NCBI GenBank assembly: GCA_029335925.2
Contig: JARJMX020000039.1
Span: 1-12,890 of the forward strand
Length of the DNA: 12,890 bases
Origin: Gammaproteobacteria bacterium
GTDB lineage: Bacteria > Pseudomonadota > Gammaproteobacteria > Halothiobacillales > Halothiobacillaceae
Direction of reading: 5' to 3'
Shown: positions 6,764 through 12,737 of the stretch, piece by piece
Position numbering within the stretch: the first letter of the stretch is position 1
How the letters are laid out: each line of letters opens with the position of its first letter
Notes under the pieces: model-generated
The model's database searches: none
The model's input: the letters and a program-made list of their open reading frames with translations, nothing else
What the model was told of the DNA's origin: nothing
Translations under genes and position numbers: made by a program

Positions 6764-7204
6764 TCAAAGAGGAATATGCTGGCGCAGCCACTGCACCAGC
6801 TGGGGCAGGGGCATGGCACCGCTTTGGCGGGCGATCTCGCGGCCGCTCCGGAACAGGGCCAGGGTCGGAATACCGCGGATGCCGAATTGCTGGGCAAGCA
6901 TGGGATCATCCTCGGTATTGACCTTGGCGATGCGTAGGTGTGGTTCGAGGGTGCGCGCCGCTTCATCGAGCACGGGGGCCATCATACGGCAGGGACCGCA
7001 CCATGGTGCCCAGAAGTCGACCAGCACGGGCAGGTCGTTGCGGCTGACGAAGCGCCCGAAGGTGGCTGAGGTCAGCTCGACCGGATGGCCGGTGAATAGC
7101 GGCTTATGGCAGCGGCCGCAGCGTCCGCCTTCGCCCAGGCGGCCGACGGGGATGCGGTTGACGGCCCCGCAGTGTGGGCAGACGACATGCAGGTTGTCAT
7201 TCAT
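6764..7204 (-). CDS. trxC: Thioredoxin 2 (TrxC) with N-terminal zinc ribbon
   Basis: A 146 aa protein. The N-terminus has two CxxC pairs, CPHC (Cys9, Cys12) and CGRC (Cys29, Cys32), forming the zinc ribbon that separates thioredoxin 2 from thioredoxin 1. The thioredoxin fold follows, with active site WCGPC (Cys69, Cys72) and the cis-proline GIPT (Pro113). TrxC is a cytosolic disulfide reductase linked to oxidative stress. The start has a near-perfect ribosome binding site (AAGGAGA). It overlaps the end of grxC by 8 bp, so it is firmly in the operon. In E. coli trxC lies elsewhere; its insertion between grxC and secB is a difference from the usual yibN-grxC-secB-gpsA order. Confidence 0.94.
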   Translation of the reverse strand: MNDNLHVVCPHCGAVNRIPVGRLGEGGRCGRCHKPLFTGHPVELTSATFGRFVSRNDLPVLVDFWAPWCGPCRMMAPVLDEAARTLEPHLRIAKVNTEDDPMLAQQFGIRGIPTLALFRSGREIARQSGAMPLPQLVQWLRQHIPL

Positions 7205-7502
7205 GCGAAATCTCCTTCATCGGCGTGTCCGGACAACGGGTGGGAAACAACAGATCATCGAGCATACCCTCGCGGTCGAGCGCGAGCAGGTCGGTGTAGC
7301 CGCCCACCGGACGGCCATCGATGAAGACCTGAGGGACGGTGGAACCGCCGCCGGAGCGTTCCTTCATCTCCTGCCACAGATCGGCATGGCCATCCACGAC
7401 GATGGACTGGAACTTTATCCCCTTGGTGTTAAGGAGGCGTTGTACCATCGTGCAGTAGAAGCAGGTGCGGCTGAGGTAGACGGTGACGTTCGCCTGGGCC
7501 AT
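7197..7502 (-). CDS. grxC: Glutaredoxin 3 (GrxC)
   Basis: A 101 aa glutaredoxin that reduces disulfides and glutathionylated proteins using glutathione. Visible: VTVYLSRTCFYC (active-site Cys14 and Cys17), TVPQVFIDG with the cis-proline (about 55-63), and GGYTDLLALDREG for glutathione binding. The active site reads CFYC, whereas the classic glutaredoxin 3 site is CPYC. The C-terminus is about 15 residues longer than E. coli GrxC (83 aa) and contains one more Cys (FPTRCPDTP). The gene starts 5 bp after the rhodanese gene and overlaps trxC by 8 bp. Confidence 0.93.
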   Translation of the reverse strand: MAQANVTVYLSRTCFYCTMVQRLLNTKGIKFQSIVVDGHADLWQEMKERSGGGSTVPQVFIDGRPVGGYTDLLALDREGMLDDLLFPTRCPDTPMKEISHE

Positions 7503-7507
7503 GGGGC

Positions 7508-7930
7508 TTACTTCTTTTTGATCGGCAGGCCGTCGTGCGTCCAGGCCATGATGCCGCCCGCCAGGTTGTAAAGCTTGGTGAAGCCATGCTTGGCGAGGAG
7601 GTTACATGCCACGCCGGAGCGGTTGCCGGTGCGGCAGTAGATAATCACCGGCTTATCCTTCCAGGATGTGAGTTGATCGATCTTGCTGCCCAGCTGGCCG
7701 AGCGGGATATGCTTCGCATCGCGTAGGTGGCCTTCGCGATATTCATTGATCTCGCGCACGTCAAGCAGCAGCGGCTCCTCGTGGCTCATCATGCGTGCAG
7801 CCTCGGTGGGGCTGATTTCGGCATACTTGCGGGTGAGGCGCGCGATCTCGGAGGCGATCAGCATGAACAGGATGCCGACCGCGGCCGCAGCCAGCATCCA
7901 GTGGCGCTGGAGGAAATCAATAAAATCCAT
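7508..7930 (-). CDS. Membrane-anchored rhodanese-domain protein (YibN type)
   Basis: A 140 aa protein with one N-terminal membrane segment (about 11-30, WMLAAAAVGILFMLIASEI) followed by a rhodanese domain (about 36-137). The active-site loop is CRTGNR with Cys99, so the sulfurtransferase cysteine is intact. LLLDVREINEYREGHL (54-69) and NLAGGIMAW (122-130) are typical rhodanese motifs. Such domains carry persulfide sulfur on the loop cysteine. The same protein type (YibN) precedes grxC-secB-gpsA in E. coli. Here it also directly follows a DUF2892 protein, and these two domains are fused in E. coli YgaP. The start is 6 bp after the DUF2892 stop; the ribosome binding site is weak. Confidence 0.92.
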   Translation of the reverse strand: MDFIDFLQRHWMLAAAAVGILFMLIASEIARLTRKYAEISPTEAARMMSHEEPLLLDVREINEYREGHLRDAKHIPLGQLGSKIDQLTSWKDKPVIIYCRTGNRSGVACNLLAKHGFTKLYNLAGGIMAWTHDGLPIKKK

Positions 7931-7936
7931 GCTGGC

Positions 7937-8149
7937 TTACTGGGCGCGGCGCACACCCATCTTCTCCAGGATCGTGTCCAGCGGGCAGAATTGAGTAAAA
8001 CCACTCTGGAATAGGTTCAGGCCGACGAAGGCGGTCAGCCAAAGCCAGCTCATCTTGCTCATGTCGACCTGGCCATTGAAGTGGGCGAGGGCCAGGGTCA
8101 GCAGGATCATGAAACCGGCGACGATGCGTACAATGCGATCAGTAGTCAT
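7937..8149 (-). CDS. DUF2892 (YgaP-like transmembrane domain) protein
   Basis: A 70 aa protein with two membrane segments (about 6-23 and 35-52) in the pattern of DUF2892. It starts MTTDRIVRIVAGFMILL and ends GFTQFCPLDTILEKMGVR, where the conserved FCP..LG/MG motif follows the second helix. This domain forms the C-terminal membrane part of YgaP, a membrane rhodanese of E. coli; here it is a separate gene next to a rhodanese. The start is taken at ATG 8149, with GGTGA about eight bases upstream; a GTG at 8164 in frame is possible. It follows the regulator gene by 24 bp. Its exact molecular role is unknown. Confidence 0.85.
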   Translation of the reverse strand: MTTDRIVRIVAGFMILLTLALAHFNGQVDMSKMSWLWLTAFVGLNLFQSGFTQFCPLDTILEKMGVRRAQ

Positions 8150-8173
8150 TTTGGGGTTCACCACAAATGATGT

Positions 8174-8506
8174 TCAGGTGGAATGGGGGCAGAATACTTC
8201 CTGCATCATGCCAATCAGGCGCAGGGTGCGTGCGTCACTGACACGGTAGTATACCCGGTTGGCGTCCTTGCGCGAGGCGAGGATGCCCTTGTCGCGCAGG
8301 ATGGCCAGATGCTGGGAGATGTTGCTCTGCGTGGTGCCGACGGCATCGACGATGTCCTGCACGCTGATCTCGCGGTCGCCGAGCACGCACAGTATCTTGA
8401 GCCGCAAGGGATGCGACATGGCCTTCAGCGAGCGTGAGGCGCGGTCGATGTCTTCCATGCGGGTCATTAGGCGCGGGGCGCAGATATCGGTATCGTCGTG
8501 CACCAT
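8174..8506 (-). CDS. ArsR/SmtB-family repressor with SqrR/BigR/YgaV-type cysteines
   Basis: A 110 aa winged-helix protein. LKAMSHPLRLKILCVLGDREISVQDIVDAVGTTQSNISQHLAILRDKGILASRKDANRVYYRV (about 27-89) is a complete ArsR helix-turn-helix and wing. The metal-binding ELCVCD motif of ArsR is absent. Instead there are cysteines at 9, 40 (ILC) and 106 (FCP). In Rhodobacter SqrR, residues Cys41 and Cys107 form a polysulfide bridge that releases DNA, and a third Cys lies at 9; BigR and E. coli YgaV have the same ILC...YCP pair. The start at 8506 has AGGA eight bases upstream. As first gene of the operon, followed by DUF2892 and rhodanese genes (the two YgaP parts), it most likely represses this operon and responds to sulfide or persulfide. 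The family is certain; the signal is inferred. Confidence 0.88.
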   Translation of the reverse strand: MVHDDTDICAPRLMTRMEDIDRASRSLKAMSHPLRLKILCVLGDREISVQDIVDAVGTTQSNISQHLAILRDKGILASRKDANRVYYRVSDARTLRLIGMMQEVFCPHST

Positions 8507-8543
8507 GGGTGTATTCCTGGCGTGGCCACAGGTTAAATCAGAA

Positions 8544-8553
8544 TATCGTGATA
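8544..8553. promoter_or_regulatory. Small palindrome in the divergent regulator/envC gap, possible operator
   Basis: The 48-bp gap between the divergent regulator gene and envC is AT-rich and holds TATCGTGATA, a palindrome with 4-bp arms and 2 central bases. It ends one base before the envC start. ArsR-family repressors bind short inverted repeats overlapping promoters, so it is a candidate site for the neighbouring regulator. The arms are short and may be chance. No -35/-10 pair with good spacing was found. Confidence 0.25.
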
Positions 8554-8554
8554 A

Positions 8555-9790
8555 ATGGTAAACCTTTTCCCGCGAACTGCCCATGTGCTCGTTGCGCTCG
8601 TCGTCTTGGGGGGGGGTGCGGCTTCGGCTGTGGCAGATGAGGCCGTACAGAAGGCCAGGGAACTCAAGGAGTTGCAGAAGGCCCTCGAGTCCGCACGCTC
8701 CGAACTGAACAGCCTGAGCACGCTGCGCAACAGCGAGGAGCGGGCCCTGCGTAATATTGAGAACCAGCAGGCCAACGTGGCGCGTACCTTGCACGACCTA
8801 CTTGAGGCGCAGCGCAAGCAGCTGGCCGACCTCGAGGTCTTGCGGGGCCGTCAAACGGCGTTGGAGGACTCGATTGCCCGTGGCCGCGAGAAGCTGGCTG
8901 CGAGCGTGCGCGCCCTGTATGTCCTGGGGCCGGATTCGACCCTGCAGGGGATGTTGAGCCCCGGGGGGCGTGCCGACAAGATACGCATGGAGGGCTATCT
9001 TGCGGTGCTGCGCGACCGCCATGCCCGAACCTTGTCTGGCCTGCGCGCAGACCTGGACGAAAGTGCGCGTGTTGTGGCTGAACTCGAGAGTGGGTTGGCC
9101 CATCTTATTGCACTGGAGCGCTCGGCGCGCAAGGAGCAGCAGCGTCTTGACGAGCTTCGGCAGAAGCGGTCTCAGGCCCTCGAGGCCCTCGAGGCCCGCC
9201 TGAAGGCGGGCGAGGCACGGGTTGAGCAGATCAGGAGCGACCAGCGCGATCTCGCGCGGCTGGTGAAGAAGCTGGAAGAGGCGGCCAAACAGCCGCCCCC
9301 TCCTCCGCTGCCCAAGGCCCAGCCACCTTCGCTGCGCAGGCAGGCCAAGGACAGCGGGGATACGGCAGCCTCCAGGGGTGATGTCGCTCCAGTCCCGGAG
9401 GGCACGGCGGGAGGCATCCCGGTAGCGGGGCGCCTGACGCGCAAGTATGGCGACCCGATCGGACTGGGAGAGCTGCGTTCTGACGGCCATTTTTACGCTG
9501 CGGCGGAGGGGGCGCCGGTGCGTGCTGTCGCCGATGGACGCGTCGTGTTTGCCGACTGGATGCGTGGCTATGGCCAATTGGTCATCCTGCAGCATGCGGG
9601 AGGGTACCTGAGCCTCTACGCACACAACGAGGCGATCTACAAACCAGTGGGTGCGAGCGTGCGACGCGGCGAGGTGATCGGTGCGGCAGGCCGCAGTGGC
9701 GGGGCACGCCAGACGGGGCTGTATTTCGAGGTTCGGCGTGGCGGTCAGCCGATCAACCCCGCCCGCTGGGCTGCCATGCAGGGCGGGTAG
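8555..9790 (+). CDS. envC: Murein hydrolase activator EnvC
   Basis: A 411 aa periplasmic protein (E. coli EnvC 419 aa). A signal peptide (1-27, ending ASAVA) is followed by long coiled-coil heptads (about 30-235) and a proline-rich linker (PPPPPLP near 250). The C-terminal LytM/M23 domain (about 285-408) starts GRLTRKYGDPI. The LytM zinc-site is degenerate: the usual HxH near the end reads GLYFEV and the first His/Asp site reads DGHFYAAA, though YAH is kept. Loss of catalysis is expected for EnvC, which activates septal amidases (AmiA/AmiB) at division with FtsEX. An in-frame TAA (8552-8554) sits immediately before the ATG, so this is the first possible start; no ribosome binding site is visible. 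ctpA follows after 87 bp, an arrangement common in Gammaproteobacteria; the usual upstream gpmI is absent. Confidence 0.93.
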   Translation: MVNLFPRTAHVLVALVVLGGGAASAVADEAVQKARELKELQKALESARSELNSLSTLRNSEERALRNIENQQANVARTLHDLLEAQRKQLADLEVLRGRQTALEDSIARGREKLAASVRALYVLGPDSTLQGMLSPGGRADKIRMEGYLAVLRDRHARTLSGLRADLDESARVVAELESGLAHLIALERSARKEQQRLDELRQKRSQALEALEARLKAGEARVEQIRSDQRDLARLVKKLEEAAKQPPPPPLPKAQPPSLRRQAKDSGDTAASRGDVAPVPEGTAGGIPVAGRLTRKYGDPIGLGELRSDGHFYAAAEGAPVRAVADGRVVFADWMRGYGQLVILQHAGGYLSLYAHNEAIYKPVGASVRRGEVIGAAGRSGGARQTGLYFEVRRGGQPINPARWAAMQGG

Positions 9791-9840
9791 GTCGGGACAG
9801 GTTTAGTCGCTGCTGATAGACTCTTGGCAATAAGTTTTTC

Positions 9841-9859
9841 GCGCGGGCGCGGCCCGCGC
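9841..9859 (+). promoter_or_regulatory. Perfect GC-rich hairpin just upstream of the ctpA ribosome binding site
   Basis: GCGCGGGC, a 3-base loop, then GCCCGCGC: an 8-bp all-GC stem in the 87-bp envC-ctpA gap. It ends three bases before the ATGAGGAG segment that carries the ctpA ribosome binding site. No T-run follows on the plus strand (a TTTTT precedes it), so it is not a standard terminator. It could reduce read-through, stabilise the 3' end of envC mRNA or affect ctpA translation. The structure is certain as sequence; the role is a guess. Confidence 0.45.
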
Positions 9860-9877
9860 ACATGAGGAGTACATTCC

Positions 9878-11203
9878 ATGCAACAGCATATGCGTGCCGC
9901 GGCCCTGGTGGTGACCGGTATCGCTCTTGGCTTCGGCCTGACTTTCGGCGCAGGCGTGCTGGCGGAGCGAGAGACTCCAGCGACAGCGATCGAGGCTCTG
10001 CCAATCAATGAGCTGCGTACCTTTACGGATGTCTACGCGCGCATTAAGGCGGATTATGTCGAGGCCGTGGATGACAAGACCCTACTCACCCACGCCATCC
10101 GCGGCATGCTCGCCGGGCTGGACCCGCATTCCACCTACCTCGATCCCGAGGAATACAAGGAGCTGCAGGCAGGGACCAGCGGCACCTTCGGCGGACTCGG
10201 GATCGAGGTTGGCATGGAGGATAGCTTCGTCAAGGTCATCGCGCCCATCGACGATACCCCGGCCCAGCGTGCCGGTCTGCAGGCGGGTGATTTGATCATC
10301 CGCCTGGACGACAAGCCGGTGCAGGGGATGAGCCTGAACGATGCGGTCAAGCTGATGCGCGGCGAGCCGGGCACCAAGATCAAGCTGACGGTGATGCGCA
10401 AGGGCTTGGAAAAGCCGCTGGAGCTGACCATCGAACGCGCCGTGATCCGGGTCAAGAGCGTCAAGAGCCGCATGCTTGAGCCAGGCTACGCTTATGTGCG
10501 CATCACCCAGTTCCAGTCGCAGACCGGCGAGCAGCTGCGTCAGGTGCTCGAGGATCTGCAGAAGCAGGCGGGTGGCAAGCTCAAGGGGTTGGTGCTGGAT
10601 TTGCGTAACAACCCGGGCGGGGTTTTGCAAGCCTCAGTGAGTGTGGCTGATGCCTTTCTCGATGACGGCCTGGTGGTGTACACCGACGGCCGAGTAAAGG
10701 ACGCCAAGCTGCGTTACAGCGCGCATCCGGGCGACCTGCTCAATGGCGCGCCCATGGTGGTCCTGGTCAACGGCGGTTCGGCTTCGGCCTCCGAGATCGT
10801 GGCCGGGGCCCTGCAAGATCACAAGCGCGCGATCATCATGGGCAGCAAGACTTTCGGCAAAGGCTCGGTGCAGAGCATCCAGGAGCTGGCGAACGGTGGC
10901 GCGGTGAAGCTCACCACCTCCCGTTATTACACCCCGTCCGGCCGCTCGATCCAGGCTGAGGGCATCGTCCCCGATATTCTCCTGCCGCAGATCACGGTTG
11001 ATAAGGTCGAGATGGATGATCATCGCCTCAAGGAGGCTGATCTTTCCCGCCATCTCGACAACGGCAACCGGCCGAGCAACAGTGCGGCGAAGTCCGCCGA
11101 GGTGGTCAATGGTGAGGACGGGAGACCGCTGGCGCAGAGCGACTTTGCCCTGTTCGAGGCCCTGAACATGCTCAAGGGCATGGTCATTCTCGGTACCCGC
11201 TAA
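9878..11203 (+). CDS. ctpA: Carboxy-terminal processing protease (S41 family, CtpA)
   Basis: A 441 aa periplasmic serine protease. An N-terminal hydrophobic segment (about 6-28, signal peptide or anchor) is followed by the conserved TFTDVYARIKADYVEAVDDKTLLTHAIRGMLAGLDPHSTYLDPEEY. A PDZ domain (about 100-185) contains GGLGIEV and the repeat-like AGLQAGDLIIRLDDKPVQGMSL. The S41 catalytic region shows LVLDLRNNPGG, GSASASEIVAGALQD with nucleophile Ser303, and FGKGSVQ with the general-base Lys328; the spacing of 25 residues equals that of E. coli Tsp. Such proteases trim or degrade envelope proteins by their C-terminus, including cell-wall hydrolases. The ribosome binding site is AGGAG, eight bases before the ATG. 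The stop TAA overlaps the ribosome binding site of the next gene, so ctpA and the DJ-1-like gene are cotranscribed. Confidence 0.95.
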   Translation: MQQHMRAAALVVTGIALGFGLTFGAGVLAERETPATAIEALPINELRTFTDVYARIKADYVEAVDDKTLLTHAIRGMLAGLDPHSTYLDPEEYKELQAGTSGTFGGLGIEVGMEDSFVKVIAPIDDTPAQRAGLQAGDLIIRLDDKPVQGMSLNDAVKLMRGEPGTKIKLTVMRKGLEKPLELTIERAVIRVKSVKSRMLEPGYAYVRITQFQSQTGEQLRQVLEDLQKQAGGKLKGLVLDLRNNPGGVLQASVSVADAFLDDGLVVYTDGRVKDAKLRYSAHPGDLLNGAPMVVLVNGGSASASEIVAGALQDHKRAIIMGSKTFGKGSVQSIQELANGGAVKLTTSRYYTPSGRSIQAEGIVPDILLPQITVDKVEMDDHRLKEADLSRHLDNGNRPSNSAAKSAEVVNGEDGRPLAQSDFALFEALNMLKGMVILGTR

Positions 11204-11213
11204 GGAGGTCCTT

Positions 11214-11762
11214 ATGTCACGCGTCCTGGTTCCCCTTGCCCCCGGCTTCGAGGAGCTGGAGGCTATCTCGATTACCAACATCCTGCGCCGCGCCGGGATC
11301 GAGGTGCTGACTGCCGGGCTGCAGCCTGGACCCGTGCGGGCGGCGCGCGGCACGGTCCTCGTGCCGGACACGAGCCTCGACCAGGTTTTGCATGAGGACT
11401 TTGATCTGGTTGTCCTGCCCGGCGGCCTGCCGGGGGCAGACAACCTGCGCGACGATCCGCGGGTGCTGCATATCCTGCAGCGTACCCATGCCGAAGGGCG
11501 GCTGGTCGGGGCGATCTGTGCCGCGCCCAAGGTGCTGGCCCATGCCGGGCTCTTGCAAGGGCGGCGAGCGACGCATTATCCAGGGGCCTTGACTCCCGAG
11601 GAGCTGGCTGGGGCGGTGGATAGTCACGCCGCGGTGGAAGTGGATGACCGCATCATCACCTCGCGTGGTCCCGGAACGGCCATGGACTTCGCATTGACCT
11701 TGGTTGAACAGCTCATGGGGCGCGCCAAGCGCGACGAGGTGGAGGCCGGACTAGTTCGCTGA
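11214..11762 (+). CDS. DJ-1/PfpI family protein (YajL-type)
   Basis: A 182 aa cytoplasmic protein of the DJ-1 subfamily. It starts SRVLVPLAPGFEELEAISITNILRRAG, with the conserved Glu16 that pairs with the reactive cysteine. VLPGGLPGADNLRDDPRV (67-84) and AICAAPKVLAHAGLL hold the nucleophile Cys102. SRGPGTAMDFALTLVE is the conserved C-terminal motif. Members of this group (human DJ-1, E. coli YajL) protect against oxidative and carbonyl stress; glyoxalase or deglycase activity has been reported and debated. The start has the strong site AAGGAGGT only ten bases after the ctpA stop. Linkage with ctpA suggests shared transcription; no functional link is obvious. Confidence 0.93.
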   Translation: MSRVLVPLAPGFEELEAISITNILRRAGIEVLTAGLQPGPVRAARGTVLVPDTSLDQVLHEDFDLVVLPGGLPGADNLRDDPRVLHILQRTHAEGRLVGAICAAPKVLAHAGLLQGRRATHYPGALTPEELAGAVDSHAAVEVDDRIITSRGPGTAMDFALTLVEQLMGRAKRDEVEAGLVR

Positions 11763-11782
11763 TCCCGGCCTGCGTCTGAAAC

Positions 11783-11811
11783 ACAACGCCCCGCACGATG
11801 CGGGGCGTTGT
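11783..11811 (+). terminator. Rho-independent terminator after the DJ-1-like gene
   Basis: A perfect 13-bp stem (ACAACGCCCCGCA pairing with TGCGGGGCGTTGT) with a 3-base CGA loop lies 20 bp after the stop codon. It is followed by a short CCTTTCC tract. The T-run is weak, but the stem is strong and the position is right for ending the envC-ctpA-DJ-1 transcription unit. Confidence 0.85.
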
Positions 11812-11929
11812 CCTTTCCGGAAAGGCGATCAGCGGTGGGTCGGGGGCGTAGCACTGATCTTTTGGATGGCCAGGTCTGACCCCTTATGCTCTTGTTCCTG
11901 GTCCAGCCGCAGACCGACCATCTTCTTCA

Positions 11930-12520
11930 GGAAGCTCTGATCTATTCAGAGCCGGTAAAACACTGAGGTCATAGACTCCACTGCCACCACAAACGACCTT
12001 CGCCTTGCTGGCTTTGAACGGAAGAAGATACAGACTCGCCGGGAGCGCTTCCTGGCCGAGATGGAGAAGGTCGTGCCTTGGGTAGCTTGGCCATCTTCGA
12101 GCCGCACGATTCGACGACGGGCCGGTGTAGCCGTCCGCCGATGCCGCTCTCGACGATTTCTAGGGTGTCCATTCAAGGCCAGCAAGCCGCACCTGCTGAC
12201 TGGGATGAACAAGCGTTCAACCCCAAGATGGCCTCGATCCGCGCGCGGGTGGAGCATGTCTTCCGCGTCATCAAGCGCCAGTTCGACCACACGAAGGTGC
12301 GCTACAAGGGGATCGCCACAGGTGTTCTTGCGGATCGGACTGTCCAACCTTTACTTGGCGAGGCAAGCCTGGATGAGTGGATAAGTGTGATCCTCCTTCT
12401 GCACCCGAAAACGGGTGCGAAAAGGCCTCGAAAAACAGACATAGGCGCGGGTGGATCATCCGAGGGTCCAAGCGTTGGCTTGGGTGAGCGTGCTTAGAAC
12501 GTCCATTGATCAGGGGCTGA
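11930..12520 (+). mobile_element. Decayed IS5-family insertion sequence (internal deletion)
   Basis: About 590 bp of an element that is normally about 1.2 kb. It contains the two ends of an IS5-family transposase (see the pseudogene entry) without the middle part. At the left edge, AGCTCTGATCTAT (11933-11945) partly mirrors, in inverted orientation, ATTGATCAGGGGCT (12505-12518), which may be worn terminal repeats; this sets the tentative limits. GCTCTGA-N5-TCAGAGC (11934-11952) forms a hairpin at the left end, and GCACCCG-AAAA-CGGGTGC (12401-12418) another after the transposase stop. No target-site duplication was recognised. The sequence is less GC-rich than its neighbours, in keeping with foreign origin. 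The 118 bp before it (11812-11929) hold no gene; they include a GGTCTGACCCC stretch of unknown origin. Confidence 0.65.
11971..12384 (+). pseudogene. IS5-family transposase remnant, frameshifted and internally deleted
   Basis: The N-terminal part reads KKIQTRRERFLAEMEKVVPW (12022-12081), the start region of IS5-group transposases. The frame then shifts: one missing G near 12082 moves the continuation SLAIFEPHDSTTGRCSRPP (up to about 12140) to another frame. After about 12165 the sequence jumps to the C-terminal end: MASIRARVEHVFRVIKRQF, then DHTKVRYKGIA (about 12228-12317), the segment containing the last catalytic region. A second shift leads to the ending GLSNLYLARQAWMSG and a TAA at 12382. 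The central catalytic domain with the first DDE aspartates is missing, so no active enzyme can be made. No clear start codon precedes the N-terminal part. Confidence 0.8.
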
Positions 12521-12737
12521 GTGTGGGCGGTTGCTGCAGGATCGCAGGAAGTCTCTAGCAGGAGCGGTTACAACTTGATATTGTTTTGAAAATCAATGTG
12601 TTGGTTGCTGATCATCGCCTTTGCCAAAGGGGGGGAAATTGGTGTACCAACACGGTGCGCCGCGACACTCCAGAAAGAGGCATTCTTGCGGGGGATCCTG
12701 GGCTAGACTTGGTTTGGTCAGACAACGAGGTGCTCTT
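12521..12737. other. Intergenic region upstream of ubiK with AT-rich palindrome
   Basis: There is no convincing gene in these 217 bases. They hold three short inverted repeats: TTGATATT-N6-AAAATCAA (12575-12596, one mismatch), CCTTT-GCC-AAAGG (12618-12630) and TTGGT-GT-ACCAA (12639-12650). The ubiK promoter is expected here; GGGCTAGACTTGG (around 12700-12715) may contain a -10 element, but no matching -35 box is visible. Confidence 0.4.

Noticed and set aside
9174..9201. Tandem CCCTCGAGG-like repeat as a regulatory or recombination site
   Set aside because: It lies in the envC coiled-coil region and simply encodes repeated Ala-Leu-Glu heptad residues.
8798..9625. Minus-strand frame of 275 codons opposite envC
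   Set aside because: It mirrors the coiled-coil coding region of envC and lacks any ribosome binding site or known motif.
10634..11530. Minus-strand frame of 298 codons opposite ctpA and the DJ-1-like gene
   Set aside because: Antisense shadow crossing two genes and their ribosome binding site; composition is Arg/Ser-rich with no domain.
11946..12347. Minus-strand frame of 133 codons over the IS remnant
   Set aside because: Antisense to the transposase pieces; the sense strand gives clear IS5-family motifs while this frame gives none.
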